From contig KV423955.1 of the NCBI GenBank assembly GCA_001632435.1, positions 143,948 through 207,947 on the forward strand: a DNA stretch of 64,000 bases, written 5' to 3'. The notes under the pieces are model-generated. The model had not been told where the DNA came from. It did no database searches and saw only the letters and a program-made list of their open reading frames with translations. The position numbers were made by a program, and so were the translations under genes. This document shows, piece after piece, positions 12,868 to 24,763 of the stretch. Numbering within the stretch: position 1 is the first letter of the stretch; every line of letters begins with the position of its first letter. This DNA comes from Calocera cornea HHB12733. Lineage: Eukaryota; Basidiomycota; Dacrymycetes; Dacrymycetales; Dacrymycetaceae.

Positions 12868-15800
12868 CTACCTCCCTGTCAATATATATGGCTCGGCGAA
12901 CAAAGCTTGATTCCACTCGTCCTCCAAGTTCCTGCCTCTAGTCGACTTCCTCCGAGCTTCTGTTACAACCTTCAGTGGATCAATCGCAACTTCAACCCCT
13001 GAGGATATCTCAAGCGGCTCTGCTCCATCGCTCTGATCTTGCCAGAAGACGCGCATGGACGGCAACCGAGGGCATCCTGGTGTAGAAGCACGTGATGACG
13101 GGCGCGAGCAACGGACGGAGGATTTAGAGTTCTTGCTTGAACGTTCGTCTGTCTGCGGCGCGCGTGCCTGATTGCTTGCTTCGAATGCCTGTCCTCCGCC
13201 TGCTGTCCCAAGCGTCAGCTCTCGGTACTTCTCCTGGCTTGCTCACGTACCGCCGCTTGTTAGCCCCTCCGGTTGCCAGGTAAGATAGTCGCCAGACGTG
13301 GTATAGCTGCTAAGGATATGAGGTGCTGTGAACCACTTCGGGGGAGCAATTGTTGCCGTGTCTGTCTGTGTCAGAGTCTTGTCACCGCCGGCAGACGTCG
13401 TAATTGGATCATGACCGGGTAGATAGCCCATGGTCTTGCTACGCGGCACATCACGATTCTCCTTCCCGGAGGCAGCAGCTGGCTTCTTTACTATAGGACG
13501 TTTGCCCTTCGGTCTTACCCTTCCAGGGACAATCTGTGCGCCAGACTTCGACGATCGTACGGGTGTGTTCCCAGCGAGCAGAGCCCTCGCAAGTTCCTGC
13601 ACCGCTACGTTCGGCATCTTGGCGGGGATCTCTGGGTCGGTCGGTGCGCTAGGCGCGGTGTGCATGGACTTGAATCCCGACTGCTCATGGGCGGAGTTTG
13701 TCTGATGCGTCATATCTCGGTCGTCGCTTGCCCGTGTTGTGGACCTTTGGGTGGCAATGGGCGAAGCCTGTGGACGTATGATGGTGAGAGGCTGAGCCGA
13801 CTCGACATCCATCTGCTCTGCTAACACGGCATCAACACTAGGCAGCTCTTGCTCCTCATTCGAAGGCTCCGTTAGGTCCAGATTTGCCCTCGGAGCGAGG
13901 GCGTCAGGAGGGTCGTCAGAGGGCGCAATCGAATCGTCCTCCTCTGCTCGGGCTCTAGATTTCACCGTCTTCTCCTGCGGGGTAAGACGGACCTGAGAGC
14001 TTGAAAAATCAGCATCCTCAATATCGCTTACGGGACTCAGATTCTCAGTCTCATCAGGAATGGGGTCAGGAGGGGGCGTGAGACTCTCAATAGGATCCTC
14101 CGCAGCGGATGGCCATTCGAGACGTTGTGCAGGGACAGCTTGCGTTATAATCCGGGCAACGCCGCACCCGTCGTCCGGTACACGCGATAGAGGGACGTAA
14201 CTCCGCTCGAGTTCCTGCCGTCGGAAGTCGAGTCTTGGACGAGAGAGCTTTTTCGACTTCTTGGACTTTCCTTTCCTTACAGCATGTGCAAGCGTCGGAT
14301 CTTGGGAGAATTTACCTTCTTCCAGATCGTCGGTAGCTTCCGCACTACGAAGTAATCAGAGATTTAGTGTTACAAGGGTAGTCAAACGTAGTAAAAGCCT
14401 ACTTTCTTGTCTTTTCAGCTTGCTTGAGATGTTCCTTTAGCGACCCGAACTCAAGTCGCGGAACGTTGGAGGAGGCTTGAGCTAAGGTATCCGGTAAGTG
14501 AATGCGAGTCCTCAGATAGCTCAGTGCGTGGGTAGTAGGAGCCTGCCCAAGGTCTGACGCAGAGGGACGGCGAGGGGGGAATGCGGGACGGAAGTCGGTA
14601 AAGGAAGACTTGACGTGGCACGAAGTTCTGTTCTTCCCTCTCAGCTTACGAGCTACGCGACGAGGCTCTTCATCATCGTTCACGGGTACCAGGTTCAGAG
14701 CCCCACGACCTTCATCATCATCGTCAGAAGCGTACTGCTCAACAGGTTCGGAGGGAGAACGGGGCGAAGAGGTGTAGTCAGCCTCGATTCGCTTGCGCCT
14801 CTTGGAGGCTCGAACATTATGCCGTTCCTTCCGGGCGGCTTTGCGCTTTCCAGCTCGCCGAGAATCGCTCTGCAGGAGCTCAGAGTGTGGCGTTTGGTCG
14901 CTCTCAGCGTCCTCGTTGTCTAAGCCCACAATAAAGTCATCATACTCTCGCAGCATCCGCTTCCTCTTGTAGGTACGTTGCTTGCGTGGCTTGGGTTTAC
15001 TGGGTGGCACACTGGTCGACAGCTCTGAAAGAAACCTGTCCACAGTGACAGACATTGAGAACGAATCCGAGCCAGATTCGGACGCGGCAGCTTCAGTCTC
15101 GGGCTCTCGAGAGGATTCCTTTTGGACGGTATGCGGAGATCCAGATCGGACTGAATACGGCGGACGAGAAGCTACTGGTTGAGGGGATAACGGAGGGAGC
15201 GGAGAGTCAGGACTGGGAGAAGATGTGAAACGCTCTTCCACTGGGCGATCGGGAGGCATGTAAGTTTCTGACATCGCGATGCGCTCGGTATAGCCGAACA
15301 TAGGCGTACCGGAGATTTCGATGTCTTCTTCATTCTCACACGGTTCAAGTTCTTCGTCGACGAGAGTAGAAGAGGGCACAACGATCGCATCATCGGGAAG
15401 AACAGAGGCATTGAGCAGGACAGGTACGGCATCGTAAGGAGGAGTAGACAGAGAGGCCGAGGTATATTCAGTTTCAGCAGGGATCTGTGCCCCCAGTTCC
15501 GTCACAGAGCGTAAAGAAACAGCATCTTCAGGTTCTGCTGGGAGGTCGGCAAGCGCGGACAGCGGAGAGGATGTGTCTGTAGTCTCAGAAGGTAGTCGTA
15601 CCCCAAGTGCCGTCATAGCACGAGACAGAAACACCTCGTCAGCTTCATCCGCGATAACTTTCAGAGGCAGTTCAGTATCCTCATCGGGCGAGTCAAGGCG
15701 ATGACTCGATTTGTCATTCTCTTCCTCTTGCACTTCAGGTTCTGTCACCTGCGTCATCGCGAGGTTGACAGTAGCCTGTGTATCAGGAGGATGCGTCTGA

Positions 15801-16126
15801 GAATTTGGATAATCGGTATGCTGATCGCTGATGGTTATTGCGGCCGTGTCAAGACCGTCATCGACGATAGAGTCAAGTATATGCGTCACTTCTTCATCAA
15901 TTCGCGTTTCGCGTTGGATCATCTGTGTCATCTGAGTGACCGCTCGGCTCATGACCGCTTGTGTGCTTGGAAGCGAGGGTAGATTTATGAAATCGAAGAG
16001 CCCCTCACAAGGATCCTCCGGCGGGAGCGGTCGCCGCCGCCTCTTGTAGACTTGTGGTGCCTGAAAGATGAATATATGCGCATTAACTCGGTTCTGCAGG
16101 GATATAGCTTTAACTAAGCTTACCAT
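12868..16126 (-). CDS. Large disordered nuclear-type protein, unknown function
   Basis: I do not recognise a family. The exons are 14403–16126, 13251–14344 and 12868–13202, joined by introns of 58 and 48 nt in consistent phase, which give 1,050 aa if translation starts at the ATG at 16126. The sequence is acidic and Ser/Pro/Thr-rich throughout, with bipartite basic clusters (KPRKQRTYKRKR; KRKAARKERHNVRASKRRKR) that look like nuclear localisation signals. Recurrent short blocks appear (MTQMTQMIQRE; SRAMTALGVRLPSE / LRSVTELGAQIPAE). The last 40 residues are again basic. An upstream open stretch at 16124–16325 (MKDAEPTPSFRRAFGARD…) ends at a good GTAAGC donor. I could not join it in frame, so the 5' end is uncertain. 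It diverges from the BAH gene at 16440. Confidence 0.6.
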
Positions 16127-16439
16127 CTACAGTCTCGGGTGTCTTCGAAGGCTTCTCGTATAGAGAATATCTAGTGGTGAGCTGTATAACGATGATATTG
16201 ATGGTGGTGGGAACAGGAGAAGCCCGCGGAATGATGAGGTTTGCCTCCGCAGACCCCTTTGATTTCGTCGCGTCGCGTGCTCCAAAGGCGCGTCGAAAGG
16301 AGGGCGTTGGCTCCGCGTCTTTCATCAACACCTCCTTCCTGTCTTGTTGTCGCGACTGTTTGTATTCTTGCCTCTGGACATTGTTGCTCTGCTTCAAATA
16401 CTTGTTCTCCTCAGATCTTCTAGAGCGCTGATTCTTGAA

Positions 16440-18073
16440 ATGGCGAAAATACGAGCTGCTCGTAAGACAATCCCCGCGACAAAGCCGTACTCCTCCAATC
16501 CTCCGCCACGGACGACTCGCGCATCCGCTGCCGCGGCGCCCACATCCAACTCACGACGTTCCACCGCCTCCAGCAGCACAGTTCGAAATGCGACGAGACT
16601 CGAGCTTGAGGAGAAGGCACCCAAGAAGGATGTTTTCCAGCAGATGTCCCGGTTCAAGGCTGCTCGTGGTTTGTCCTCCGCTGACGACGGTTGGGCCGGT
16701 CTGACGTCAACGGCAGTGTTTGGCATAGATGGAACGGCGACGGACTACACCAGATCGGATGAGTACGTCCGTTTTGCCTTGCCCGATTTCCGTCGGCTTC
16801 TCTTCCGTCTTCGACTCTCCCCTTCGCTATCTTTCGTGTCTCTTCCGTCCGGATGGCTGACCACAATCTCGCCACAGCGTTTACGTAGCTGGTCCGAACG
16901 CAGTGGTTAATCCAGACGACACTGAGGGCGAGCTTGATGAACACCAGCTCTGGCGTGCACGGATTCTGCAAATACGGTGTCCAGATCCTGATAATCCCGC
17001 AAACGTGAGACTCTCCGTCTAGTGGTGTCTGAGTGACTCACATACTAGGATGACCAGGTCTGGCTGGAGATTGCATGGTACTGGACACCGGCGGAGTTCT
17101 CCAAAGTTGTCAACAAGAAGTTGTAAGCACTTCAACTGTGCTCAGACGTGTTGACTGAATCCGCCTGGCAGCAACCCTCGCCTTTGCGGGTCCAAGGAAC
17201 TGGTCTACGTGTTCGGTGGCAGATTAGACATCATAAACTGCGCGTCTTTGAACGGCGTGGCTAGAGTGCACTTGTACGAAGAAATGGAGCACCGGAGACT
17301 GTTGCAGATTACAGAAAAGGACTACTATTATCGAACCGAGTACGATTGTGCTAAGAAAAAGTTCAAGGTACGTAATTATTGTCCTTGCAACAGGACCGTG
17401 ATGAAATATGCTACTCGGCAGAGACAGGCGGAGCCATCTTGTGTACGCGATAGTCATTTTCTTGTCATCATCGTCTTATTCCATTCAGCTATGCAACACA
17501 CAGTACATCCCGGATGACGACGCGACAATGGTGTTCTGTCCGCGCGGGGACTGTTTAACATGTATTTCTCCTATGCGTCATAGCTGCGTGCGTTTACTGA
17601 TGACTACAGGGTATCACACGGCCTGCTTGCAGAAGTTCGACCATTTCTACCAACATCTTTCTGCAACGGATCTCGAAGTCATTCGCGAGGCGACACAAGA
17701 CGGGTTCTCTGCGTCCGCCGACCTATACCAGCAAGAGCTTGAAGAGTGCTGGATGCAGTCAACAATGCAGGATCTCAAACCCCCGGATACGAATGTCGAG
17801 CTATCCAGCCTCCATGCTCTCGCCCGCAGGCCGTGCATGCGCGGTGGGGACTATGGCATCGTGGGCAACGCCGGGGTGATCCTTCGAGCGAGATACCTGC
17901 TGGACCAAGTAGTGGGCAAGAACAAAAAACTACCGCCAGCGTGGAGGAGCTTCGTCTGGGGTGAAGGAGGAGCCTGGAAGATACCTAAGGAGAAGCAGAT
18001 GTGGCAAGTGGGGGACGACGGGGAAGAGTCGCTCGTGAGCTATAAGTGTCCGAAATGCGAGGAGGCCCTCTAG
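16440..18073 (+). CDS. BAH-domain/half-PHD protein, paralog A
   Basis: The exons are 16440–16762, 16878–17004, 17049–17122, 17172–17367, 17489–17561 and 17610–18073, giving 418 aa. A basic, Ala/Ser/Thr-rich N-terminus is followed by a BAH-like domain (YVAGPNAVV…LWRARILQIR…DDQVWLEIAWYWTPAEFSKVV…ELVYVFGGRLDIIN). Next comes a Cys/His motif, CPRGDC-LT-WYHTACL, which needs splicing across 17562–17609 to appear. Then there is a helical stretch and the family-specific block ALARRPCMRGGDYGIVGN…LRARYLL. The chain ends YKCPKCEEAL. Known BAH domains bind nucleosomes or modified histones, and the Cys/His motif looks like half a PHD finger. Chromatin binding is therefore an inference. Three paralogs lie at 42.4–44.1, 56.2–58.1 and 58.4–60.0 kb. 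Confidence 0.75.
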
Positions 18074-18203
18074 CTGGATGGTGGGAGATGATACTGAGTC
18101 GCGGTGCTGTATTGTATTTCCATTCCCGGTTCAAATACCCTACGCTCAATACAAATGAATACTGTGATACATATCACCCCTAGTGACGGAGTTATCTCTC
18201 CGC

Positions 18204-20234
18204 CTACGCCAACAGCCCTAAGCAGCAAATGTACTCAAGACAACCGCGGGGTGTCTCACTTTCATGCTGCTTGGTTAGGGGTCGAGTGGGGCGAACGGGT
18301 GAGCACAGCTGCATGGTCGGCTCGCCAGACAACTGTGCAACAACAACTCCAGGGGACGACTGCACAGCAGCCAAAGGAGAGCTGATCTGTGCCCGTTTAG
18401 CGGTGTTTAGAGCTCCCTGATCGCAGCAAGTATTGAACCAAAAAAATCAGCCCGACATACTACGAGGAATGTACGGCGACTTACGTACTCAAGTCGGGCA
18501 GAAGAAAGGGAGGATGAAGATGCAAGTAACGCGGACTGCTCTCCCTCTTCATGCCCCTCGTCCTCCGTCGACACTGAATCCCTGGCAAGCCTCTCAGGCT
18601 GGGTCGTGCTTGTCTGTACAGAGCTCTGGGTGCTCGCAGGGAGGGCATGAAGATGATCCATATTCGACGACGGACCCATGACAGCCGGTGAAGAACCGAT
18701 ATCGTTATGCCCAGCGGTATCCATGGCTGTACGACCTTCGGAAACTGCGGACTAGCAGTACGTTCAGCGGGAGGTTGATAGTCTGGGTGATACAGTACCT
18801 TTGACTGCTCACAATCGACAGGAGGCAAGACGGCTGGCCCAGGTAAAGCGGACCCCTCCTTTTTTTCACTCTTCTGTCCTCGTCCATCGTCTAGCTCGTC
18901 CACCGTCAAGGCTGTCGGATTCGGCTCCACATGGCTGGGCAGCAGGCGCTCGGGTGCTAGGGTACCACTCGAAGCGCTCTTGGGTTTGCTCTGTGCTCCC
19001 GACGAGTGAGTGACAGGAAGGTCGGCAACAGTATACTGGACACGAGTCTGAGTGTTGAGCGCGTGCCGGGAAGGGCTTGCCTGTACCGACGTTTGGGCGG
19101 CAGGAGAGCGTGCAGGCACGTATGACGCACTCCTGGAGGGCATGACACTGCCTAGAGTGTTTATATACACATGACCAACCGGACTCCTGGGCGATTGCCT
19201 TGGGGGAGAACCTCGCTAGCACTGATATGAGCCTTTATTTGCCAGAACCTTGGGGATGCCACATTCCTCACCTCTGAGTCTTGGGATTCAACAACACCAG
19301 GGAACCAAAGGGCCATTTGACGCGACCTTCTGAGATCCTGGATGGGTAGGCCCACCGCCGGGGTGGGGTGGTTTTGCAAGTTCCAAGGCCGGAGCATACT
19401 GTCCGCCCCCGGGTATTGGGGCATAGGAGGGGGCGCGCTGGCGTAGTATCCAGAATGCTCCGGAGTATTGCTCGGATGACCAGCTGTGTTTGGGTTTCCA
19501 GACGCTTGGGAAGCAAGCTGGAGGATAGCGAGATACTCGGCCCACGACGGGGGCCGCCTAGTGACCGGTGGATGGCTGATCTGCCCGTGTCCCCCGGTAT
19601 TAATGGCTTCCTGTTGCCGTTCAGCTAGTGTGCGGGGATCTTGCTGAGAATATGACTGCTTACAGCCCCGAATTCCGCTGGGAACGGGTATTGAGGATCG
19701 TCTGGATTGTGCCTGCGGGCAAAGAGGTAAGGTCCAGATATCATTTACACCGCGAGATGAGAGTGCGTACGGTGATGTCGACATTGGAAGGGTCAAATCT
19801 TCATGACTGGGATAGCTGGAGGGAGCTGGAAACTGTCCGGCCCACGGGAGGACAGGTCGAATGTCCCCCATGTAATATGACCCATGAGGAGGCCGTACTG
19901 GCTCGGGCGCGCCAGCATCACGATAGCCATTCATCATCGATACCCATTGCGGATGTACTGGACTCTGATAGGATATGAAAAGGCATTGGGTGTACGGGAA
20001 TGACCGGGGCTTACATTCGGCTCATGGAGGACAGGCTGATAGTGGGAAGGAGGAGGGTCCGAGCCGTCCCTACCATATGCCGAGTGGTTTCCATGAGATT
20101 GACGGATACAGGGAGAGGAATGCCGACTAACGGTGAGTTAACCCCCCAATCTTCCATATGTGCCAATGGAAACTCAGGCACGAAAGTTGACACGACAGCC
20201 CCGTCCTTGGAGTAAGATGGTACAATCGCGGCAT
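18204..20234 (-). CDS. Pro/Ser-rich disordered protein, unknown function
   Basis: Six exons can be joined with correct phase throughout: 20194–20234, 20015–20126, 19272–19964, 18813–19215, 18485–18744 and 18204–18416 (introns of 67, 50, 56, 68 and 68 nt; donors GTGTCA, GTAAGC, GTGAGG, GTGAGC, GTAAGT), for 573 aa. No domain is visible. Composition is Pro, Ser, Gln, Tyr and His (for example PPPSHYQPVLHEPN, SYPSHEDLTLPMSTSP, PSWAEYLAILQLASQASG). An acidic run lies near TVDELDDG. The consistent splice phases argue for a real gene. The first and last exons are the least certain. It is convergent with paralog A (131 bp apart). A TATA-like CTTAAATACC stands just upstream of the start. Confidence 0.5.
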
Positions 20235-20505
20235 TGCAACGTGCAGGTATTTAAGCGCCAGGGAGAATGCATCAGTTAAGGTTGCCGCGTTCGGGATTGG
20301 CCAGTCAGCTCTGGAAACCCGACCCACAGCCACATCAGAACATCAGATTGTGATCTACTTGATTTAGAAACACGCCATTGGTGCTTTCCGACAATTGTTT
20401 CTCGAGGAGGATACAACTTTGCTAGCTACATACACGTTGGAGACGATATAACATCTGCTGATGGCCACATTTCTCGCCCTGCAAGGCTGCACCCTTGCAT
20501 TGCCC

Positions 20506-20868
20506 TCAGCAGAAGAAGGACAGGAAGCGGGAGCGCCTCGTCTCCTCGTGAGCTCGGTCCAACTGATGCACTGGTAGACCTTTGAGATGTGGGACAGATT
20601 GCAAGGGCGTGTCCCACGCACCTGGCTTGGAGCTACGACGAGCGCGGGTCGATCGGCTGGAAGTCCTCTTGGCCCACTTCGACGGGGTGATACGTCCGTG
20701 CCCGAATTCAGCGGCGGAGGCACGGACCCTTGTACGATAATCCTAAGCATTCGACCTTGATAGGAAGGAAACTAGCTTACGGGAGTCAGTTATCTGTGGT
20801 TTGAGACTTCATATGCAAGGGTGTCAGGGGAAAGCCGCTCACAGCTCGATTGTACGGTGTTTGCCCAT
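20506..20868 (-). CDS. Tiny protein with myristoylation-type start and C-terminal FLSFFC, family member 1
   Basis: Three exons (20843–20868, 20622–20742, 20506–20562) give a 67-aa protein. The first exon is exactly 26 nt, as in member 2 at 25225. It starts MGKHRTIEL, which fits the M-G-x-x-x-S/T consensus for N-myristoylation. The middle is Pro/Ser-rich (SVPPPLNSGTDVSPRRSG; compare GGDPSPARRP in member 2). The end, RSRFLSFFC-stop, matches the ends of members 2 and 3. Introns are 100 nt (20743–20842) and 59 nt (20563–20621). It was found by aligning with the other two members. It could be a decaying copy, since it sits beside duplicated debris. Membrane attachment is an inference from the two ends. 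Confidence 0.4.
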
Positions 20869-21634
20869 CATTCTTTCCACAGTTGCTGTGACAGGGTGCG
20901 GAGAACTTGGAGAGGGTCAAGGGGTGGTACACGAGCGCAGTGCGACAAGCGCCCTTACTGATTGCCCTTATCTCAGCCAATATACCTATAGGAAACCTGG
21001 AGGACAGGTGCGATTGGCGCTACGCGCTACTATGCACCGTCGACAAACCCGGACCACAGCCAAGGGTTCTGGGAAGTGCGTAGAAGAATAGCTAGGATCG
21101 CATTACGGGTTCTTTCTGTGTGGACACAGACACGAGGTTGATATCGACGTCTCGGGATAGTAGCGAAAATCCTTCTCGACGCCCGTCCGACTCGGAGACA
21201 CGGGACAACACAGCAACGCCTTGTCTCTCCTCCACGCATACCCGCCCACCACTGCTCCACCCCACCCCAGTACTGCAAGCTCGGGAGACGCACCGGGATG
21301 GACCTCTACTCCTCCCAGCTCTCCCCCCCGGTGTCCCCCACCGCGTTCGGCTCAGCTCAACCCCGCACCTCCCCCCTCGTCTTCGTCGGGCACTGGGAGG
21401 CTGACCCAGGCCAAACGGTGGGCTGGAGTGGACCGCAAGTCTGCGAGAAGCCGAGATGGCCCATGCTGCTTATTGTACGTCTCCGGGTGATGCGCGGGCA
21501 GGGCAAATTATCGAATTCGATCAAGTGTAAAGTGGTCGGGCGGCCGTCAGCGTACGGCATATCGGCGCGCGGCCCTATCTCCTGTAAGGGTCCTAGTGCA
21601 CGGACCATCAACAACATCTTCCTCCCAAGGCGCA
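20869..21634. other. Non-coding stretch, degenerate
   Basis: No gene can be supported. A Pro/Thr-coding-like open stretch at 21220–21400 has no splice-consistent continuation. Confidence 0.35.
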
Positions 21635-21960
21635 GCTTCCGGCCGTGCCAGTCCTTGATTGACTACGTACTGTGAACGATGTATGAGCAGTATTACACCA
21701 TTCTACGACAACGCGCTGGGTCCTGAGACTCATGTGACGCAGCTGAGCAAGCCGTCCATCCGAAGCGCGAGTGCCTGACATTGCAGGTCGAGCGCAGTCG
21801 TGCGCTGCTCTGCCTGGGGCGATATGCTTCATCCAATTTCGTCTCGTTTCGGCACCCGTCGGCAGGAGTCACATCGGATATGCCATCCTTCTAGCCAATC
21901 CGACGAACGACGAGGGCTTCGACCGACTCTGTTCTCGGACCGTCGCGAACAAACCGGGCC
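21635..21960 (+). pseudogene. Decayed fragment of XPB/SSL2 (second helicase lobe)
   Basis: This stretch aligns with 4470–4850 of the intact XPB gene in the same orientation. CGTGCCAGTCCTTGATTGAC matches GCGTGCCAGTTTTTGATTGAC. Further matched segments cover CTGAGCAAGCCGTCCATCC, the TTCGGCACCCGTCGGCAGGA region (motif VI area, HFGSRRQE) and GAACGACGAGGGCTTCGACC. Frameshifts, stops and internal deletions destroy the reading frame and the arginine-finger segment is eroded. It is a dead copy, part of the segmental duplication that continues to about 23.2 kb. Confidence 0.8.
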
Positions 21961-22599
21961 GACCGGCGCTCGAATTGCCTGTCGAACGTGGAGGATTCAC
22001 AGACTGCTATCGGGATTGCTTGGTCTACTGTAGCTTACTTACTCGCCCGAAATCAACGTTAGTGGGGTCCTTCTTTCCAGCATGTGTAGGCATACCTGAG
22101 GGTGGAAAACCTGCACTATCCCTTCCGTTCACGATTCCATAGCCAGTGCGGAATCGACTCAACAATCGGTGGCACCGAAGTTAGATGATCTCGTCAACTC
22201 TTGTGTGCTGACGCTTGTAACCGTAGTTATAGACCTGGTGGTGAGAATTAACGATCAGAAGTCTATGTTCAGGGAGGTGGCTTACCTGCTGGCTTGTGGC
22301 CCTTTACTTCTAACTCCTCTTTATCCTGCGATCTTCTTCTCGCCTTCAGCGTCACATACTGGAGCTTGATGCCTTGATCCTCCGCCGGGACCACCAGATC
22401 GGCTACATGACGGCCCGGTTGCCGCTGGATTCTGGACCGGGTGATTGTTGGGGTCGTTCAAGAGCACGGAACCCCAAGGTCTTCGGAAGAATGTGGTATT
22501 TTCTGGTGTAAGGTGGGAAGCAGATGCCATGTTGGTATGGCAGAGGGGCTTATATATAGTAAGAGACGTTTGGTACCCGACAAGCGACTGCCTGCTCTT
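21961..22599. other. Non-coding, between two pseudogene fragments
   Basis: In the intact locus the XPB 3' end and most of RCM1 would lie here. No similarity to them was recognised by eye, so this part appears deleted or replaced. No gene was seen. Confidence 0.35.
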
Positions 22600-22740
22600 C
22601 TAGCTGGCAGACGCTGGACTCGGAGGGTCTCAATGACCAGCGGCCCGGGGGCCGCAGGCTTCTTCTCCGCCACAATTTTGAGGCCGTCCTGGATTGGGCC
22701 CTTCTTCTTGTCGAGCTGGTCAAGCATCGTCTACTCGGGT
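22600..22740 (-). pseudogene. Decayed fragment of RCM1 exon 1
   Basis: Read leftward it encodes MLDQLDKKKGPIQDGLKIVAEKK…PLVIETL. This lines up with VLDNLDAKKGSIQGNLNVVAEKNRK…ALVIETL of RCM1 exon 1. The true start region (MNFYKEAAE) is broken by a stop-rich stretch and the downstream exons are missing. Order and orientation relative to the XPB fragment are the same as in the intact locus. Confidence 0.8.
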
Positions 22741-22749
22741 AGGGATAGC

Positions 22750-23210
22750 GAGACTGTGATAAGTATTTCGCTTTCATACTGAACGCAGGTAAGGTCAGAA
22801 AGTGTCAGAGAGTACGATATTTTTACGCTAGGGGCTTCCATATAAAGCATGTCATGTAAAGAAGCCCCACTCGTATCTCTACCCAAACTCTCGCAAAGTT
22901 GCTTCTTAGGTCCTCTCGAGTCTCTCCTCCTCCCTAAAACCCCTAGTGTGTGGTCCATTGAACAGACAAATAGCTAAGACAAGAAGGCGGTGTCCTATCA
23001 CAGCGGTCAGTATGTTCGTCCACTTCAAGGTGCAGGAGAGCGGAAAGATTCAGAATGTAAGATATGTCTCTCAGCGCGCCAGCAAGCAACAGCTCGAGGC
23101 CTCGGACGATGTCGACGGTCACATCATTAGGAACCGAATGAAAGAACCACTCACCGACAACAGCCTGCCAGGTCCGAGAGCTTGCATGTGGCGAAGAGGG
23201 CTGGTGCTCG
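22750..23210. repeat. Duplicate of the non-coding block upstream of RCM1
   Basis: It matches 7345–7720: TACGATAT…TACGCTAGG, CTCGTATCTCTACCCAAA, GATTCAGAATGTAAGATATG and CGCCAGCAAGC…AGCTCGAGG all recur in order. It extends the XPB–RCM1 segmental duplication by about 450 bp. Confidence 0.7.
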
Positions 23211-24763
23211 ATATCTGAAGAGTTTTCCCTCGCATAACACGCATAACTTATAGTGTGGCATAGTTGGCACCAAACCACATGCGTAATGACATGCTTGTCA
23301 TACTGTAGAACTCTATGGCATACCGGCCACCGTGGTGATGGAGCAAAAGCAGTATCAAAGGTCTCCCGAACTATCTGGGAAGTGTACCGGCTATGTAACA
23401 CTGACTCATGCTACCATGTCCACGCGCAAGCAGGGGGGCACTGGCATAACCGATACTTACCGAGCGAATCGACATCAAAAAATTTAGACACCTGGCTTGC
23501 CCGTCTGCATTGGGCACTGGAAACTCACTCGTTGGTCGGGTACCCTTGTTGGTACGCCCGACAATTCCAGCAATATTCTGCGAACGGAATCCTACTGGTA
23601 CTAGCGAATCATCTGTATTTCATCCAATTCCTGGGTATTCGGGGCTCCGAGGTTTCCCAGAACAGAGCAATGGTCGCCAAACCCCTGAGCTGCTCTCGTA
23701 CTGACATGGAGTAGCATTGGTCCGGACACATCCGTACTCCCGAGCGCTGGCGTTACCAATGAAAATAACTCTGTCCCATGAGCACGGCATCGGATGGCGT
23801 GATGTTACAAAGTACCCTGTCAGTGTGGCCGCAGTCCAGTTCAGGTCATTTTCTGCACATCGCTGAACATGAAGACGATCCGCGACCAAGGCGACGCTGT
23901 GCGAGCGCTTCGGGCGCGCGAGAAACGGGGCTGAGCCGGGTGGCCGTGCACCGTGCCGAGCATGTGCCGCGCCGAGCCAGGGCGAGTCACCATGACCTAC
24001 CCACAGGCCACGCATGTCCCATCAGCGTGTGGCAGCCAATCACACGTCAGAAAGGGGATCATAGGTCGAGTCAGGCAGTCTGCGGGGCGCAGGCCCTCAT
24101 AGGGAGCGACAATCCGATCCGCCGGTGTTCTGCACTTGCTCCTGCAAGCTCTCTGCCCGTATCCCAACGATGCATCTCTGGGAAACCTTCATTGCTGAAA
24201 TTTCGGCTTAGCACGCGATCACAGGCGGGCAACGGCCTAAGGGCATCCTGGTCGAGTCAGCTCCTCTGCGCGGCGGCCCGTTCAATGGGCATAGGGAGCG
24301 GCTCTGGCCCGCCGATGTTCTGCACTTGCGCTCGTGATCTCTCTGGGCGTCTCCGGGTGACGCACCGTTGGGAACGCTTCTTGTCCAGTTTTCTGCCCAG
24401 GCAATCACCTCTCGAGAGTATGGGGAAGGAGGCGACCGGGTACAATCGGCGAATGGAGACCTGCGCAGTGCACTGATTCGCGTGCACACACTCGGTCTGG
24501 GTCGTGTATGACGAACTTCCAAACGTTTGGGGGCCAATTCTGTTGTTTGGGGAGGCAGGAGGGGGACTGGCAGGGCCGTACGTACTCCATGATACGAGAC
24601 CCTTCCAATTTGGCTTGGATGGGGATTGAAGGAAGGGACGCCGCTGGCGAACGGTGAGTGAGTGAACATTGACCTACTCGACAGCCTCCGTGACGAATAA
24701 TGCGGCTAAGTTTACAAGACCTAGCAGGCTCATATCTCGTGGCGGTCCTGTTCGCTCTCTCCT
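23211..24763. other. Non-coding; contains a degenerate ~190-bp-offset direct repeat
   Basis: About 24098–24190 and 24288–24380 are imperfect direct copies (CATAGGGAGCG…CCGCCG…TGTTCTGCACTTGC…CTCTCTG). Long open frames here have no splice-consistent or domain support. No gene is called. Confidence 0.4.

Noticed and set aside
13988..14060. Possible 39-nt intron (GTAAGC…CTCTCAG) in the large disordered protein
   Set aside because: Shorter than any other intron in the window and in frame. The reading frame continues through it with the same composition.
18110..18160. Possible tRNA T-arm (CCCGGTTCAAATACCC)
   Set aside because: The stem does not pair and no A-box or acceptor stem lies at the right distance.
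23778..24476. 232-codon open frame in the degenerate region
   Set aside because: Composition is Arg/Ser-rich without domain, it overlaps an imperfect direct repeat and has no splice signals that extend it.
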